Shown: piece after piece, positions 33,176 through 41,942 of the stretch
Position numbering within the stretch: position 1 is the first letter of the stretch
Layout: each line of letters begins with the position of its first letter
From: Alistipes sp.
GTDB lineage: Bacteria; Bacteroidota; Bacteroidia; Bacteroidales; Rikenellaceae
NCBI RefSeq assembly: GCF_020026455.1
Contig: NZ_JAHHQJ010000012.1
Span: 1 to 64,000, forward strand
Direction: 5' to 3'
Length of the DNA stretch: 64,000 nt
The notes under the pieces: model-generated
What the model was told of the DNA's origin: nothing
The model's database searches: none
What the model saw: the letters and a program-made list of their open reading frames with translations, nothing else
Program-made: the position numbers and the translations under genes

Positions 33176-34528
33176 CTACCGGGATTGGGCGGCACTGCCG
33201 CGGGGCGTTTCTCGGCTTTCGCTGTCGTCGGCCTCCTGTTCGGACGTCTCCGCCGGGGCCTCGTCGTCGCTCTCGGAGGCTTTGATCGAGACCTTGCGGC
33301 CGTTGGCGTTGACCTGAAGTGCGCCCTGGTTCTTGTCGACGGTGATGTTGAGGGATTTCGAGGGCATGGAGATGTGCAGTGTCTTCTGCCCCTCCTCGAT
33401 CACGCTTTCGCCGTCGTAATCTTCCAGCAGGCGCTCGAGGGTGGTGGTGTCGCCGTCGATGATGATTTTGCTTTGGAACACCTGTTCGATCTTCCGGTGT
33501 TTTGCCTGGAACTTGGCGCCGGCGTTCTCACGGATGGCCATGATCGACACGGCGCAGATCGAGGCCAGCCACAGCAGGAAGATCGCCATCACGGTCTTGC
33601 TGCCGGGTTTGCGCGAGGCAATCAGGCACATCAGTACGTAGATCAGCAGGATGACGAGGATGAGTGCGGTAAGGATGGCCAGACTTACGGTCCAGATCGA
33701 CAGCGTGTTGCCGAAGACGGCAGGCGTGAAGAATCCCTCCCCGCCGACGATCAGGGCGAAGAGGCCGATGATCAGGCCGCAGGCCGCCATGATGAGACCG
33801 AAGACGATGAATCCGGTGATGATTTTCAGCAGGATCAGCACCATCTTGCCGAAGACCGATACTACTTCGGCGATGATCGGTTTGGCCATGGCGTCGGGTT
33901 CGGTACAGGCTGTGGCCGAGGCAGCGGTGACCTGACCGATGGACTGCGCGGTGATCTTCTCGCCGTTCATTTCGAGTTTCTGGCGCGCTGAACGGGCTGC
34001 CGGCACGGCGAACCACATGATGAAATAGCAGATCATGAAGATGCCGAACAGGTTGCCGAACATCGGGGAGAACCAGTGCAGGAAGGGAATCCACCCGAAG
34101 CCGACGAACAGCAGGGGCAGAAACAGCCCGAGGCGCACCCATACGGGGTCGATGTCGAAATATTTGCCGATTCCGGCGCAGACGCCGCCCAGTTTGGCGT
34201 TTTCCGTGTCGCGGTAGAGCCGGCGGGGGATGCGCGGCGTGTCGCAGTGCAGGTCGTGGTCGACGCTCTCCCGGGAGATGTCCTCGGCCGTGCCCATCTG
34301 TCGGATGATGTTCTGGATCAGCGGTTTCTCCACGACGCGGGTGTTGTCCTGCGTCGAGAGGATCAGTTCCGCGATGCGGGCTTCGATGTCGGCGACGATC
34401 TCCGCGCCGTCGGCCGTGTCCTTATAGGTTGTCGTGAGGCTTTCGAGGTAGGTTTCGAGGGCCTGGTAAGCGTCGGCGTCCATCGTGAACGCCACGCCCG
34501 AGATGCTGCATTTTTTAACCTCTTTCAT
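33176..34528 (-). CDS. Large PspC-domain membrane protein
   Basis: The 450-residue protein begins with a leader similar to the 35923-36462 protein (SISGVAFTMDADAYQALETYLESL, VADIEARIAELI). A PspC domain follows at about 110-170 (RRLYRDTENAKLGGVCAGIGKYFDIDP), then about four more membrane segments and a Glu/Ser-rich acidic C-terminal tail. PspC proteins in proteobacteria signal envelope stress; the role here is unknown. ATG 34528 is used because the frame upstream crosses the DUF2807 gene. It is last in the operon. Confidence 0.8.
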   Translation of the reverse strand: MKEVKKCSISGVAFTMDADAYQALETYLESLTTTYKDTADGAEIVADIEARIAELILSTQDNTRVVEKPLIQNIIRQMGTAEDISRESVDHDLHCDTPRIPRRLYRDTENAKLGGVCAGIGKYFDIDPVWVRLGLFLPLLFVGFGWIPFLHWFSPMFGNLFGIFMICYFIMWFAVPAARSARQKLEMNGEKITAQSIGQVTAASATACTEPDAMAKPIIAEVVSVFGKMVLILLKIITGFIVFGLIMAACGLIIGLFALIVGGEGFFTPAVFGNTLSIWTVSLAILTALILVILLIYVLMCLIASRKPGSKTVMAIFLLWLASICAVSIMAIRENAGAKFQAKHRKIEQVFQSKIIIDGDTTTLERLLEDYDGESVIEEGQKTLHISMPSKSLNITVDKNQGALQVNANGRKVSIKASESDDEAPAETSEQEADDSESRETPRGSAAQSR

Positions 34529-34550
34529 GCTTGTCGCGTCATTTCGGGAT

Positions 34551-35345
34551 TCAGAGTTTGTGGATGCTGCCGCCGCTCGACTTTTCCAGCGATGTCTGGC
34601 AGTCGCCCGAGTAGCGGATCGACGAGCCGCTCGACGCGCAGGCGGTGAGTTCTCCGCTGCAGTCGATCGAAGCGCTTGCGGCGCTCGACGTGTCGAGTTT
34701 GGCGGTGACGGCCGTGAATTTTCCGGCATTGAGTTTTGATGCCGAGCTCATGTCGGCGTGGAACGTCCCGACGGAACCTTCGAGGATGACTTTCGAGGCA
34801 CTCGAAGCGTCGAGCGAACAGCTTTCGGCCTCGATCGTGGCCTCGATCTTCGAGGCGCTCGATGCCGCGATGGTGCAGGCGGTGGCCTCTACCGCAACCT
34901 GGATGTTGGCGGCACTCGACGCGTCGATGCTGAATTTGTCGGCTTTGAGTGTCGTCTCGCCGACGATTTTCGAGGCGCTCGAAGCTTCGAGTGAGCGGAT
35001 TTTCCGGTTGGCCGGGACGGTGATCGTGGCGTTGGCGTTCTGGATCCTGTTTATCTTTGGATCGAACGAGACTTCGAGTTTGTCTTTGGAGGCACGGACC
35101 ACCACCAGGTCGATCAGATTGTCGTCGGCTTCGATGTGGATGTCCGACACCTTGTCCGAGATGACGACTTTCACGCCGTGCGATGCTTCGATGCCGTTGA
35201 ATTTGGGGGCCGAAACGGTTCGTGTGGCGATCTTGCCGCTGCCCTTGATGTTTTTGCCCAGCAGAGGCATTGCGACGCAGGTGACATAGGCGGTTACGGA
35301 GAGGCAGGCTGCGATCAGAGCGGTTATCAGCAGGAGTTTTTTCAT
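34551..35345 (-). CDS. DUF2807 (GIN-domain) protein, putative auto-adhesive beta-solenoid
   Basis: The 264-residue protein has an N-terminal membrane or signal segment (LLLITALIAACLSV). From about residue 45 it has many short repeats containing SSASK or SSAA (LEASSASKIVG, IDASSAANIQV, IAASSASKIEA, LDASSASKVIL, ADMSSASKLNA). This is the pattern of the DUF2807 right-handed beta-helix, placed at the periplasmic or surface side. The function is unknown. It lies 22 nt before the large PspC gene and 18 nt after padR, as is common for PspC/DUF2807 pairs. Confidence 0.85.
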   Translation of the reverse strand: MKKLLLITALIAACLSVTAYVTCVAMPLLGKNIKGSGKIATRTVSAPKFNGIEASHGVKVVISDKVSDIHIEADDNLIDLVVVRASKDKLEVSFDPKINRIQNANATITVPANRKIRSLEASSASKIVGETTLKADKFSIDASSAANIQVAVEATACTIAASSASKIEATIEAESCSLDASSASKVILEGSVGTFHADMSSASKLNAGKFTAVTAKLDTSSAASASIDCSGELTACASSGSSIRYSGDCQTSLEKSSGGSIHKL

Positions 35346-35363
35346 GACTGTGTTTTATAAGGG

Positions 35364-35705
35364 TTACTTGTTTTCGGTTTTTCCGTGGCGGATGAGTTGG
35401 ATTTGTCCGACGAGTTCATCCCATGCTTCGTCGAGCGTTGCGAGGTATTCGCGGCCTTTGTCCGTGAGCGTGTAGTACTTGCGAGGCGGACCCTGGGGCG
35501 ATTCTTCCCAGCGGTAGGTCAGCAGTCCGGCGTTCTTCTGCCGGGTGAGGATCGGGTAGAGCGTACCCTCGACTACGATCATCTCGGCCTGTTTGAGCTC
35601 GGCGATGATCCTCGGAGCATACGAGTCCTCGCGGGAGAGAATGGCGAGGACGCAATACTCCAGAATTCCTTTGCGCATTTGCGCCTTTACGTTGTCTTCA
35701 GCCAT
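35364..35705 (-). CDS. PadR-family transcriptional regulator
   Basis: The 113-residue protein is a winged-helix PadR regulator: MRKGILEYCVLAIL, APRIIAELKQAEMIVVEGTLYPILTRQKNAGLLTYRW and the wing GPPRKYYTLTDKGREYL. No long C-terminal dimerisation extension is seen, as in the short PadR subgroup. It sits between a small PspC gene and the DUF2807 gene, and probably autoregulates this operon. The effector is unknown. Confidence 0.93.
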   Translation of the reverse strand: MAEDNVKAQMRKGILEYCVLAILSREDSYAPRIIAELKQAEMIVVEGTLYPILTRQKNAGLLTYRWEESPQGPPRKYYTLTDKGREYLATLDEAWDELVGQIQLIRHGKTENK

Positions 35706-35709
35706 GGTG

Positions 35710-35922
35710 CTATTCGTTTAATCTTTTGGGGGCTTTGGGGACGATCAGCCAGAGGATGATGTAGACCCAGAGCGAGAGACCTCCGAAGAAGATCAGGAGC
35801 AGGGTTGCAATGCGTACCAGCGAGGTGTCGAGTCCGAAGAATTCGGCCAGACCGGCACAGACGCCTGCGATCATGCTGTCTTGGGAACGGAGCAACCGTC
35901 TGTTTTCGTTCGTTGTCATCAT
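35710..35922 (-). CDS. Small PspC-domain protein
   Basis: The 70-residue protein consists of almost nothing but a PspC domain: RRLLRSQDSMIAGVCAGLAEFFGLDTSLVRIATLLLIFFGGLSLWVYIILWLIVPK. One long membrane helix pair is predicted. It is one of three PspC proteins in this operon and is abutted by its neighbours (no gap on one side, 4 nt on the other). Confidence 0.88.
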   Translation of the reverse strand: MMTTNENRRLLRSQDSMIAGVCAGLAEFFGLDTSLVRIATLLLIFFGGLSLWVYIILWLIVPKAPKRLNE

Positions 35923-36462
35923 TTATCGATTTTTTTTGTTGATATTGAACTTTGGGGCCGGCTCTTCGGGAATGACGACCCAGAGGATGATGTAGACCCA
36001 GATCGAGAGTCCGCCGAAGAGGGTCAGCAGGATCATCATCAGCCGGATCAGCGTCGGGTCGGAGTCGAAATAGGCGGCCAGACCCCCGCAGATGCCGGCT
36101 ATCGAACGCTCGGAACGCGTGCGGTAGAGTTTGCGCAGAGGCGGCTGGCCGGCACATTCGGTCTCGTCCTGCTTCCGGGCGGGCCCGGACTGCTCCGCAT
36201 CGCGGGGTTCGCCGAAATAGGACGGGTTGCCCATCTGGGCCATCGTCGCACGGACGATGTCGAGTGTGATGACCCGCATGGGCGAGGCGACCCGCTCGCG
36301 GAAGATCTCCGCCACACGGGCTTCGATGTCACTCATCGTCTCGGTGTCACCCTCCGGCAGGCGCCGCCGGATGTCGTCGAAATAGCTGCCCAATACCCGG
36401 TAGGCGTCCTCGTCGAGGGTGAATGCCACGGAGCCGATGTTTACGTTTACAGTCTCTTTCAT
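35923..36462 (-). CDS. PspC-domain protein with N-terminal cytoplasmic domain
   Basis: The 179-residue protein starts MKETVNVNIGSVAFTLDEDAYRVL, a domain shared with the large PspC protein at the other end of the operon, and continues with DIEARVAEIFRERV. It ends in a PspC domain (RKLYRTRSERSIAGICGGLAAYFDSDPTLIRLMMIL). It is the first gene of the operon; an upstream in-frame start at 36555 overlaps the promoter and is rejected. The shared N-terminal domain suggests that the two proteins interact or sense the same partner. Confidence 0.85.
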   Translation of the reverse strand: MKETVNVNIGSVAFTLDEDAYRVLGSYFDDIRRRLPEGDTETMSDIEARVAEIFRERVASPMRVITLDIVRATMAQMGNPSYFGEPRDAEQSGPARKQDETECAGQPPLRKLYRTRSERSIAGICGGLAAYFDSDPTLIRLMMILLTLFGGLSIWVYIILWVVIPEEPAPKFNINKKNR

Positions 36463-36519
36463 GGTCGTAAAAGTATTGTCGCGGTTTTCTGTTTTCGGGT
36501 TTTTACTATTATTACATTG

Positions 36520-36550
36520 CAAATATAGGAATAGTTTTAGTATTATGCAA
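36520..36550 (-). promoter_or_regulatory. Promoter of the PspC/PadR/DUF2807 operon
   Basis: The minus strand reads TTGC (36547-36550), 19 nt, TATATTTG (36520-36527). It is 58 nt from the start codon. Nothing else is seen in 36463-36676. Confidence 0.6.
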
Positions 36551-36676
36551 TACAAAGTATTTATTTTTTTTGATTTTTTCTCGCTTCCCGATTTTGGATG
36601 GCTGAAATTTTGGGCTCGGGAGGGGAGTGTCTGCTGGGATGCGCGCCGCGCATATCACCCGCCTCTGTCCAAAAAA

Positions 36677-36701
36677 AGGCCGGAGCGAAATGCTCCGGCC
36701 T
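36677..36701 (-). terminator. Terminator of the sdhCAB operon
   Basis: On the minus strand, AGGCCGGAGC pairs with GCTCCGGCCT over a 5-nt loop and is followed by seven U residues. It is a textbook intrinsic terminator 27 nt after the sdhB stop. Confidence 0.9.
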
Positions 36702-36727
36702 GCTGGTTCTCGCTTTCGCGACAGTCG

Positions 36728-37471
36728 TTAGTCCTCGAACTTTGCGGCGAGGAATTCACGGTTGAGGCGGGCGATATGCGCAATGGAAATCTGCTTGGGG
36801 CACTCGGCCTGGCAGGCTCCCGTGTTGGTGCAGTTGCCGAATCCCAACTCGTCCATCTTGGCGACCATCGCCTTGGCGCGGCGTGCACCCTCGACACGGC
36901 CCTGGGGCAGTTTGGCGAGCGACGACACGCGAGCGGCGACGAAGAGCATGGCCGAACCGTTCTTGCACGTTGCGGCGCAGGCTCCGCAGCCGATGCAGGC
37001 GGCGGCGTCCATCGACTCCTCGGCGTCGGCCTGCGAGATCGGAATGGCATTGGCGTCGGGAACCGAGTTCGTGCGCACCGAGATGAAACCTCCGGCCTGC
37101 AGAATCTGGTCGTAGGCCGAGCGGTTCACCACGAGGTCCTTGATGACGGGGAAGGCCGCCGAGCGCCACGGCTCGATGGTGATCGTGGCTCCGTCCTTAA
37201 ACTTGCGCATGTAGATCTGGCAGGTTGTGGCGCCCTGGCTGGGGCCGTGGGCCTGTCCGTCGATGTGCAACGAGCACATGCCGCAGATACCCTCGCGGCA
37301 GTCGTGGTCGAAGGCCACCGGTTCCTTGCCCTCGTGAATGAGATTGTTGTTCAGGATGTCGAGCATTTCGAGGAACGAGGTGTCGGCCGAAATGTTCTCC
37401 ACCTTGTAGCTCTCGAAAGCTCCTTTGGATTTAGCGTCCTTTTGACGCCATATCTTTAATGTAAAATTCAT
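36728..37471 (-). CDS. sdhB: Succinate dehydrogenase/fumarate reductase iron-sulfur subunit
   Basis: The 247-residue protein contains the three Fe-S cluster motifs. The N-terminal 2Fe-2S site is CREGICGMCSLHIDG. The 4Fe-4S and 3Fe-4S sites are CIGCGACAATC and CTNTGACQAECP. It wires electrons between the flavin of SdhA and the membrane subunit SdhC. It is the last gene of the sdhCAB operon. In Bacteroidota this complex works mainly as quinol:fumarate reductase in anaerobic respiration, so frdB is an equally fair name. Confidence 0.95.
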   Translation of the reverse strand: MNFTLKIWRQKDAKSKGAFESYKVENISADTSFLEMLDILNNNLIHEGKEPVAFDHDCREGICGMCSLHIDGQAHGPSQGATTCQIYMRKFKDGATITIEPWRSAAFPVIKDLVVNRSAYDQILQAGGFISVRTNSVPDANAIPISQADAEESMDAAACIGCGACAATCKNGSAMLFVAARVSSLAKLPQGRVEGARRAKAMVAKMDELGFGNCTNTGACQAECPKQISIAHIARLNREFLAAKFED

Positions 37472-37509
37472 GGTTTCGATTCGATATTAAAGTTCAACGT
37501 CAAATGGCC

Positions 37510-39456
37510 TTAATCTTTGTAGTTGCGCTGTGCGGGGTGTACGAACTCGAAGTTCAGCGGCTCCTTGGTGAGCTCCGGGGCCTGATCCATGCCCTTGTAC
37601 TCCCATACGGCGGCATATACGAAGTTCTCGTCGTCGCGCTTGGCTTCTCCCTCCTCGGTCTGGTGCTCCGAGCGGAAGTGTCCGCCGCACGACTCCTCGC
37701 GGTTGAGGGCGTCGCGGGCCATCAGCTCGCCCAGCTCCAGGAAGTCGGCCAGACGCAGCGCCTTTTCGAGTTCGACGTTGAATTCGTTCTCCTTGCCTAC
37801 GACCTTCACGTCCTTCCAGAACTCCTTGCGCAGGGCCTGGATCTCGGTGATGGCCTTTTCGAGAGACTCTTTCGTGCGGGCCATGCCGACGTTCTCCCAC
37901 ATGATGTGGCCCAGCTTCTTGTGGATGTCGTCCACCGACTGCTTGCCCTTGATCGCGAGGAGTTTGGCGATCTTCTCCTTGACGTCTTTCTCGGCCTGGT
38001 CGAAGGCCTTGGTGTCGGTCTTCACCTTCGGGGCCTGAATCTTGTGCGAGAGGTAGTCGCCGATGGTGTAGGGCAGTACGAAGTAGCCGTCCGCAAGACC
38101 CTGCATCAGGGCCGAGGCACCGAGGCGGTTGGCTCCGTGGTCGGAGAAGTTGGCCTCGCCGATGGCGTAGAGGCCCGGGATGGTGGTCATCAGGTTGTAG
38201 TCGACCCAGATGCCGCCCATCGTGTAGTGTACGGCAGGGAAGATCTGCATCGGCTGCTCGTAGGGGCTGACGTCGGTGATCTCCTCATACATGTCGAAGA
38301 GGTTGCCGTAACGCTGCTTGATGATATCCTTGCCCAGACGCTCGATGGCGGTCTTGAAGTCGAGGAACACGGCCAGACCGGTCTCATTCACACCGAAGCC
38401 TGCGTCGCAGCGCTCCTTGGCTGCACGCGAAGCCACGTCGCGCGGCACGAGGTTGCCGAAAGCCGGGTAGCGACGCTCCAGATAGTAGTCGCGGTCCTCC
38501 TCGGCGATATCCGAGGGCTTCTTGGCACCCGAGCGGATCGCCTTGACGTCCTCGATCTTCTTGGGAACCCAAATGCGGCCGTCGTTGCGCAGCGACTCCG
38601 ACATCAGCGTCAGTTTCGACTGCTGGTCGCCGTGTACGGGGATGCAGGTGGGGTGAATCTGCGTGAAGCAGGGGTTGGCGAAGCCGGCACCCTTGCGGTA
38701 GCACTGGAATGCGGCCGAGCCGTTCGATGCCATGGCGTTGGTCGACAGGAAGAAGACGTTGCCGTAGCCGCCCGTGGCGATCACGACGGCATGGGCGCCG
38801 TGGCGCTCGATCTCGCCCGTCACGAGGTTGCGGGCGATGATACCCTTTGCCTCGCCGTCCTCGATGACGATGTCCAGCATCTCGTGGCGCGGGTAGCTCT
38901 TCACCGAACCGGCGGCAATCTCCTTGTTGAGGGCTGCGTAGGCACCCAGCAGAAGCTGCTGTCCCGTCTGTCCGCGGGCGTAGAACGTACGCGATACCTG
39001 TGCGCCGCCGAACGAACGGTTGGCCAGCAGGCCGCCGTACTCGCGGGCGAAGGGAACACCCTGACCCACACACTGGTCGATGATCAGGTTCGAGACCTCG
39101 GCCAGACGGTAGACGTTGGCCTCGCGGGCGCGGTAGTCGCCGCCCTTGATCGTGTCGTAGAACAGGCGGTATACCGAGTCGTTGTCGTTCTGGTAGTTCT
39201 TCGCGGCGTTGATACCGCCCTGAGCGGCGATCGAGTGGGCGCGGCGGGGCGAATCCTGAATGCAGAATACTTTGACGTTGTAGCCCAGTTCGCCGAGCGA
39301 AGCGGCTGCGGAGGCGCCTCCCAGACCCGTACCGACGATGATGATGTCGAGCTTGCGCTTGTTGGCGGGGCTTACGACCTTGATAGCTGTCTTATGGTTG
39401 CTCCACTTTTCGGCCAGAGCACCGGCAGGAATTTTAGCATCTAATTTTAAAGCCAT
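37510..39456 (-). CDS. sdhA: Succinate dehydrogenase/fumarate reductase flavoprotein subunit
   Basis: The 648-residue protein has the FAD-binding start IIVGTGLGGASAAASLGELG, the flavin-attachment motif HSIAAQGGINAAKNY, RTFYARGQTGQQLLLGAYAAL, and HYTMGGIWVDYNLMT with the catalytic His/Arg surroundings. The C-terminal FRSEHQTEEGEAKRDDENF matches SdhA ends. It catalyses succinate/fumarate interconversion, facing the cytoplasm. It lies 38 nt before sdhB and 35 nt after sdhC. At 648 residues it is within the usual range for the type with the three-subunit form. Confidence 0.96.
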   Translation of the reverse strand: MALKLDAKIPAGALAEKWSNHKTAIKVVSPANKRKLDIIIVGTGLGGASAAASLGELGYNVKVFCIQDSPRRAHSIAAQGGINAAKNYQNDNDSVYRLFYDTIKGGDYRAREANVYRLAEVSNLIIDQCVGQGVPFAREYGGLLANRSFGGAQVSRTFYARGQTGQQLLLGAYAALNKEIAAGSVKSYPRHEMLDIVIEDGEAKGIIARNLVTGEIERHGAHAVVIATGGYGNVFFLSTNAMASNGSAAFQCYRKGAGFANPCFTQIHPTCIPVHGDQQSKLTLMSESLRNDGRIWVPKKIEDVKAIRSGAKKPSDIAEEDRDYYLERRYPAFGNLVPRDVASRAAKERCDAGFGVNETGLAVFLDFKTAIERLGKDIIKQRYGNLFDMYEEITDVSPYEQPMQIFPAVHYTMGGIWVDYNLMTTIPGLYAIGEANFSDHGANRLGASALMQGLADGYFVLPYTIGDYLSHKIQAPKVKTDTKAFDQAEKDVKEKIAKLLAIKGKQSVDDIHKKLGHIMWENVGMARTKESLEKAITEIQALRKEFWKDVKVVGKENEFNVELEKALRLADFLELGELMARDALNREESCGGHFRSEHQTEEGEAKRDDENFVYAAVWEYKGMDQAPELTKEPLNFEFVHPAQRNYKD

Positions 39457-39491
39457 ATCGTTTGTGTGTTTATTATTCTACAATGGAGTGA

Positions 39492-40187
39492 TTAGCATGC
39501 GCCTGCGATGCAGGGACAGAAGAAGTAGACGAGCACCACGGCGGCAAATCCGAGGAATACGATCGTGGCCACGATGTTGGCGATGCACTTCAGGCGGGGG
39601 TACCACGTGTCGTTGGCCCAGCCCACGGTCTGGAACATCGACCATACGCCGTGCGTGAGGTGGAACCACAGGGCAGCGAACCATACGAGGTAGATCACCA
39701 CGTAGTACCATTTCGAGAAGGTGTAGGCGATCAGTGCGGCTCCGTCCGCGGGGTGGAGTCCCAGCGAGTTCTCGTGCCCGCCCAGGATCTCGATGAGCTG
39801 CATCTTCGACCAGAAGTTGAACAGGTGGATCAGCAGGCCGCCCAGGATGATGAAGCCCAGTACGAGCATGTTTTTCGAGGCCCACGTCACGCCGGGCTCC
39901 TGCACCGTCACGGCGTAGCGCTGCGTGCCGCGTGCCTTGTAGTTGTTCAGCGTGAGGACGACTGCGTAGAAGAAGTGGACGAATACGCCCAGTGCCAGTA
40001 CGGCCGTTCCGGCCAGTGCGTACCAGTTTGCGCCCAGCAGTTCGCAAATCATGTTGTACGCTTCGGGCGAGATGATCGCCGTGATGTTCATCGACATGTG
40101 GAAGAGGATGAAGAGCACGAGGAACACGCCCGTCACGCTCATTACTAACTTCTTGCCAAGCGAGGAATTAGATAGAAAACAGCTCAT
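39492..40187 (-). CDS. sdhC: Succinate dehydrogenase/fumarate reductase cytochrome b subunit
   Basis: The 231-residue protein has five predicted membrane helices and the His residues expected to bind the two haems of the B-type complex (LFHMSMNIT, VFVHFFYAV, LLIHLFNF, LWFHLTHGVWSMFQTVGW). This membrane anchor exchanges electrons with menaquinol. It is first in the operon with SdhA and SdhB downstream. A promoter with TATCTTTG lies 64-71 nt upstream. Confidence 0.93.
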   Translation of the reverse strand: MSCFLSNSSLGKKLVMSVTGVFLVLFILFHMSMNITAIISPEAYNMICELLGANWYALAGTAVLALGVFVHFFYAVVLTLNNYKARGTQRYAVTVQEPGVTWASKNMLVLGFIILGGLLIHLFNFWSKMQLIEILGGHENSLGLHPADGAALIAYTFSKWYYVVIYLVWFAALWFHLTHGVWSMFQTVGWANDTWYPRLKCIANIVATIVFLGFAAVVLVYFFCPCIAGAC

Positions 40188-40250
40188 AATGATTTTAATT
40201 TTGTATATTTGTTAATGATTTGTGTTCCGGTGCTTTTCTGTTTACGCACG

Positions 40251-40281
40251 CAAAGATAGCCATTGTTTGCGGAATAACAAT
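40251..40281 (-). promoter_or_regulatory. Promoter of sdhCAB
   Basis: The minus strand reads ATTG (40278-40281), 19 nt, TATCTTTG (40251-40258). Confidence 0.6.
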
Positions 40282-40320
40282 AAAAACAGGCGGGAATTTC
40301 ATGTCAGAAAGGAGAGTTTT

Positions 40321-40854
40321 ATGACCAAAAAAGAACTGCGCGCCGCGATGCGTCGGCGAAATCTCGGAATGGACGCTGCGGAGCGTGCCGAAGCCTCGCG
40401 GCGGATATTCGACCGGGTCGGTCGGCTGGAGGCTTTCGATGCGGCCCGGACGGTGGGCGTTTTCTGCTCGCTTCCGGACGAGCCGGACACGGCGGAGACG
40501 CTGGTGCGGTGGAGTGCCGTGAAGCGCATCGTGGTTCCGCGCGTCGAAGGGGAGGTGATGCGGTTTTGCGAATACGACCCGCAGACACTTCGCCCGGGGG
40601 CTTTCGGCATCGCCGAGCCGGGGCCGGAGGCGAAGACGTGCGACCCGTCGGAGATCGACCTGGTGGTTGTTCCTGGCACGGCGTTCACCGCCGCGGGAGC
40701 CCGTTGCGGCCGCGGCCGGGGTTACTACGACAGATACCTCTCCCGGCCGGGGGTGCATGCCGTGAAAGTCGGCGTGTGCTTTGCCTTCCGGCTGGTCGGG
40801 GAGCTGCCCGTGGAGCCGCACGATGTGGTGATGGATTATGTGATAACGGATTGA
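40321..40854 (+). CDS. 5-formyltetrahydrofolate cyclo-ligase
   Basis: The 177-residue protein carries the family hallmark RCGRGRGYYDRYL near the C-terminus, with FCSLPDEPDT and LVVVPGTAF before it. The enzyme uses ATP to convert 5-formyl-THF to 5,10-methenyl-THF in folate recycling. ATG 40321 is the start, since the in-frame codons back to 40222 overlap the sdhC promoter region. It is divergent from sdhC and may be co-transcribed with the patatin gene 233 nt downstream. Confidence 0.92.
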   Translation: MTKKELRAAMRRRNLGMDAAERAEASRRIFDRVGRLEAFDAARTVGVFCSLPDEPDTAETLVRWSAVKRIVVPRVEGEVMRFCEYDPQTLRPGAFGIAEPGPEAKTCDPSEIDLVVVPGTAFTAAGARCGRGRGYYDRYLSRPGVHAVKVGVCFAFRLVGELPVEPHDVVMDYVITD

Positions 40855-41087
40855 ATGCCCTCCGCGGAGGCCCCCCCCCTCGTCGGCAGGGAGCCCTTCG
40901 GTGAGGCCGGCGGGATGTCGTTTTTGCCCTGTCCGGGATGCTGGCGGGGCCGGTGCGAAGTCTGTTTGCGGCGGCTGTGCCGGGGCGTCGTCCGGATGGG
41001 GCTCGGCACGGGATGTGCGGCACGATGCGTGCAGGTCCGCTTTCGGACCTTGCGTGTGGAACAAGGAGCCTTAATGAATGGGAGTCT

Positions 41088-41942
41088 ATGAAAAAGAGAA
41101 GAGTGGCTTTGGTGCTGGCCGGTGGCGGCGCCCGGGGCGTGGCCCATATCGGGGCCATCGAAGAGTTGGAGAGACAGGGATTTGAGATCGGTGCCGTGGC
41201 CGGGACCTCGATGGGGGCGCTGGTCGGGGGCGTGTATGCCTCGGGCTATCTCGAGCCGTTCAAGGAGTGGATGTGCGCACTCGATAAATACAAGGTTTTC
41301 AGCCTGATTGACTTTGCGATGAGCACCGAAGGACTGGTCAAGGGCGATCGGGTGATGGAGGCGATGAAGGAGTTGGTCCCCGATGTGGAGATCGGGCAGA
41401 TGCCCGTACCTTTTGCCGCCGTGGCGGCCGATCTGCTGACGGGCGACGAGGTGGTGCTCGACAGTGGGGGATTGTACGACGCTATCCGGGCTTCGATTTC
41501 GATACCTTCGGTTTTCAGGCCCGTGCACCGCAAGGGGCGGGTGCTGATCGACGGCGGCACGGTCAATCCGCTGCCGCTGAACCGCGTGCGGCGCGAGAAG
41601 GGCGACCTGCTGGTCGCCGTGGATGTCAGCGCCCGGTTCGGGGCTGATTCCGTCCACCGGGCCAATGCGTCGCTGAATTATTACAAGGTGCTGATCGCTT
41701 CGTCGCAGATCATGCAGCAGCGCATCACGCAGCTGATGTGCCGTCTGTACCAACCCGACATCATGGTCGGACTTCCCGCCGACAGCTTCGGCATGTTCGA
41801 GTTCTACCGCTCGAGGGAGATTCTCGAAGCGGGGCGTGCGGCGACGCGCGCGGCGCTGAAACGGCTGGAGGCCGACGGTGAAAACGGTATGCTTTTTGCT
41901 GAGAGCGAGACAGAAGAAAAGATTGCGACGGCCCGTTTTTGA
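41088..41942 (+). CDS. Patatin-like phospholipase (RssA-like)
   Basis: The 284-residue protein has the patatin blocks: VLAGGGARGVAHIGAIEELE (oxyanion hole), AGTSMGALVGGVYA (GxSxG Ser nucleophile) and IDGGTVNPLP (DGG Asp). The length and the IPSVFRPVHRKGRVLIDGG segment match the RssA-type subfamily. It is predicted to hydrolyse phospholipids or other acyl esters; the substrate is unknown. ATG 41088 is preferred to the earlier GTG/ATG codons of the same frame, which fall in a low-complexity spacer. The 233 nt upstream hold a run of nine C residues and no gene. Confidence 0.9.
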   Translation: MKKRRVALVLAGGGARGVAHIGAIEELERQGFEIGAVAGTSMGALVGGVYASGYLEPFKEWMCALDKYKVFSLIDFAMSTEGLVKGDRVMEAMKELVPDVEIGQMPVPFAAVAADLLTGDEVVLDSGGLYDAIRASISIPSVFRPVHRKGRVLIDGGTVNPLPLNRVRREKGDLLVAVDVSARFGADSVHRANASLNYYKVLIASSQIMQQRITQLMCRLYQPDIMVGLPADSFGMFEFYRSREILEAGRAATRAALKRLEADGENGMLFAESETEEKIATARF

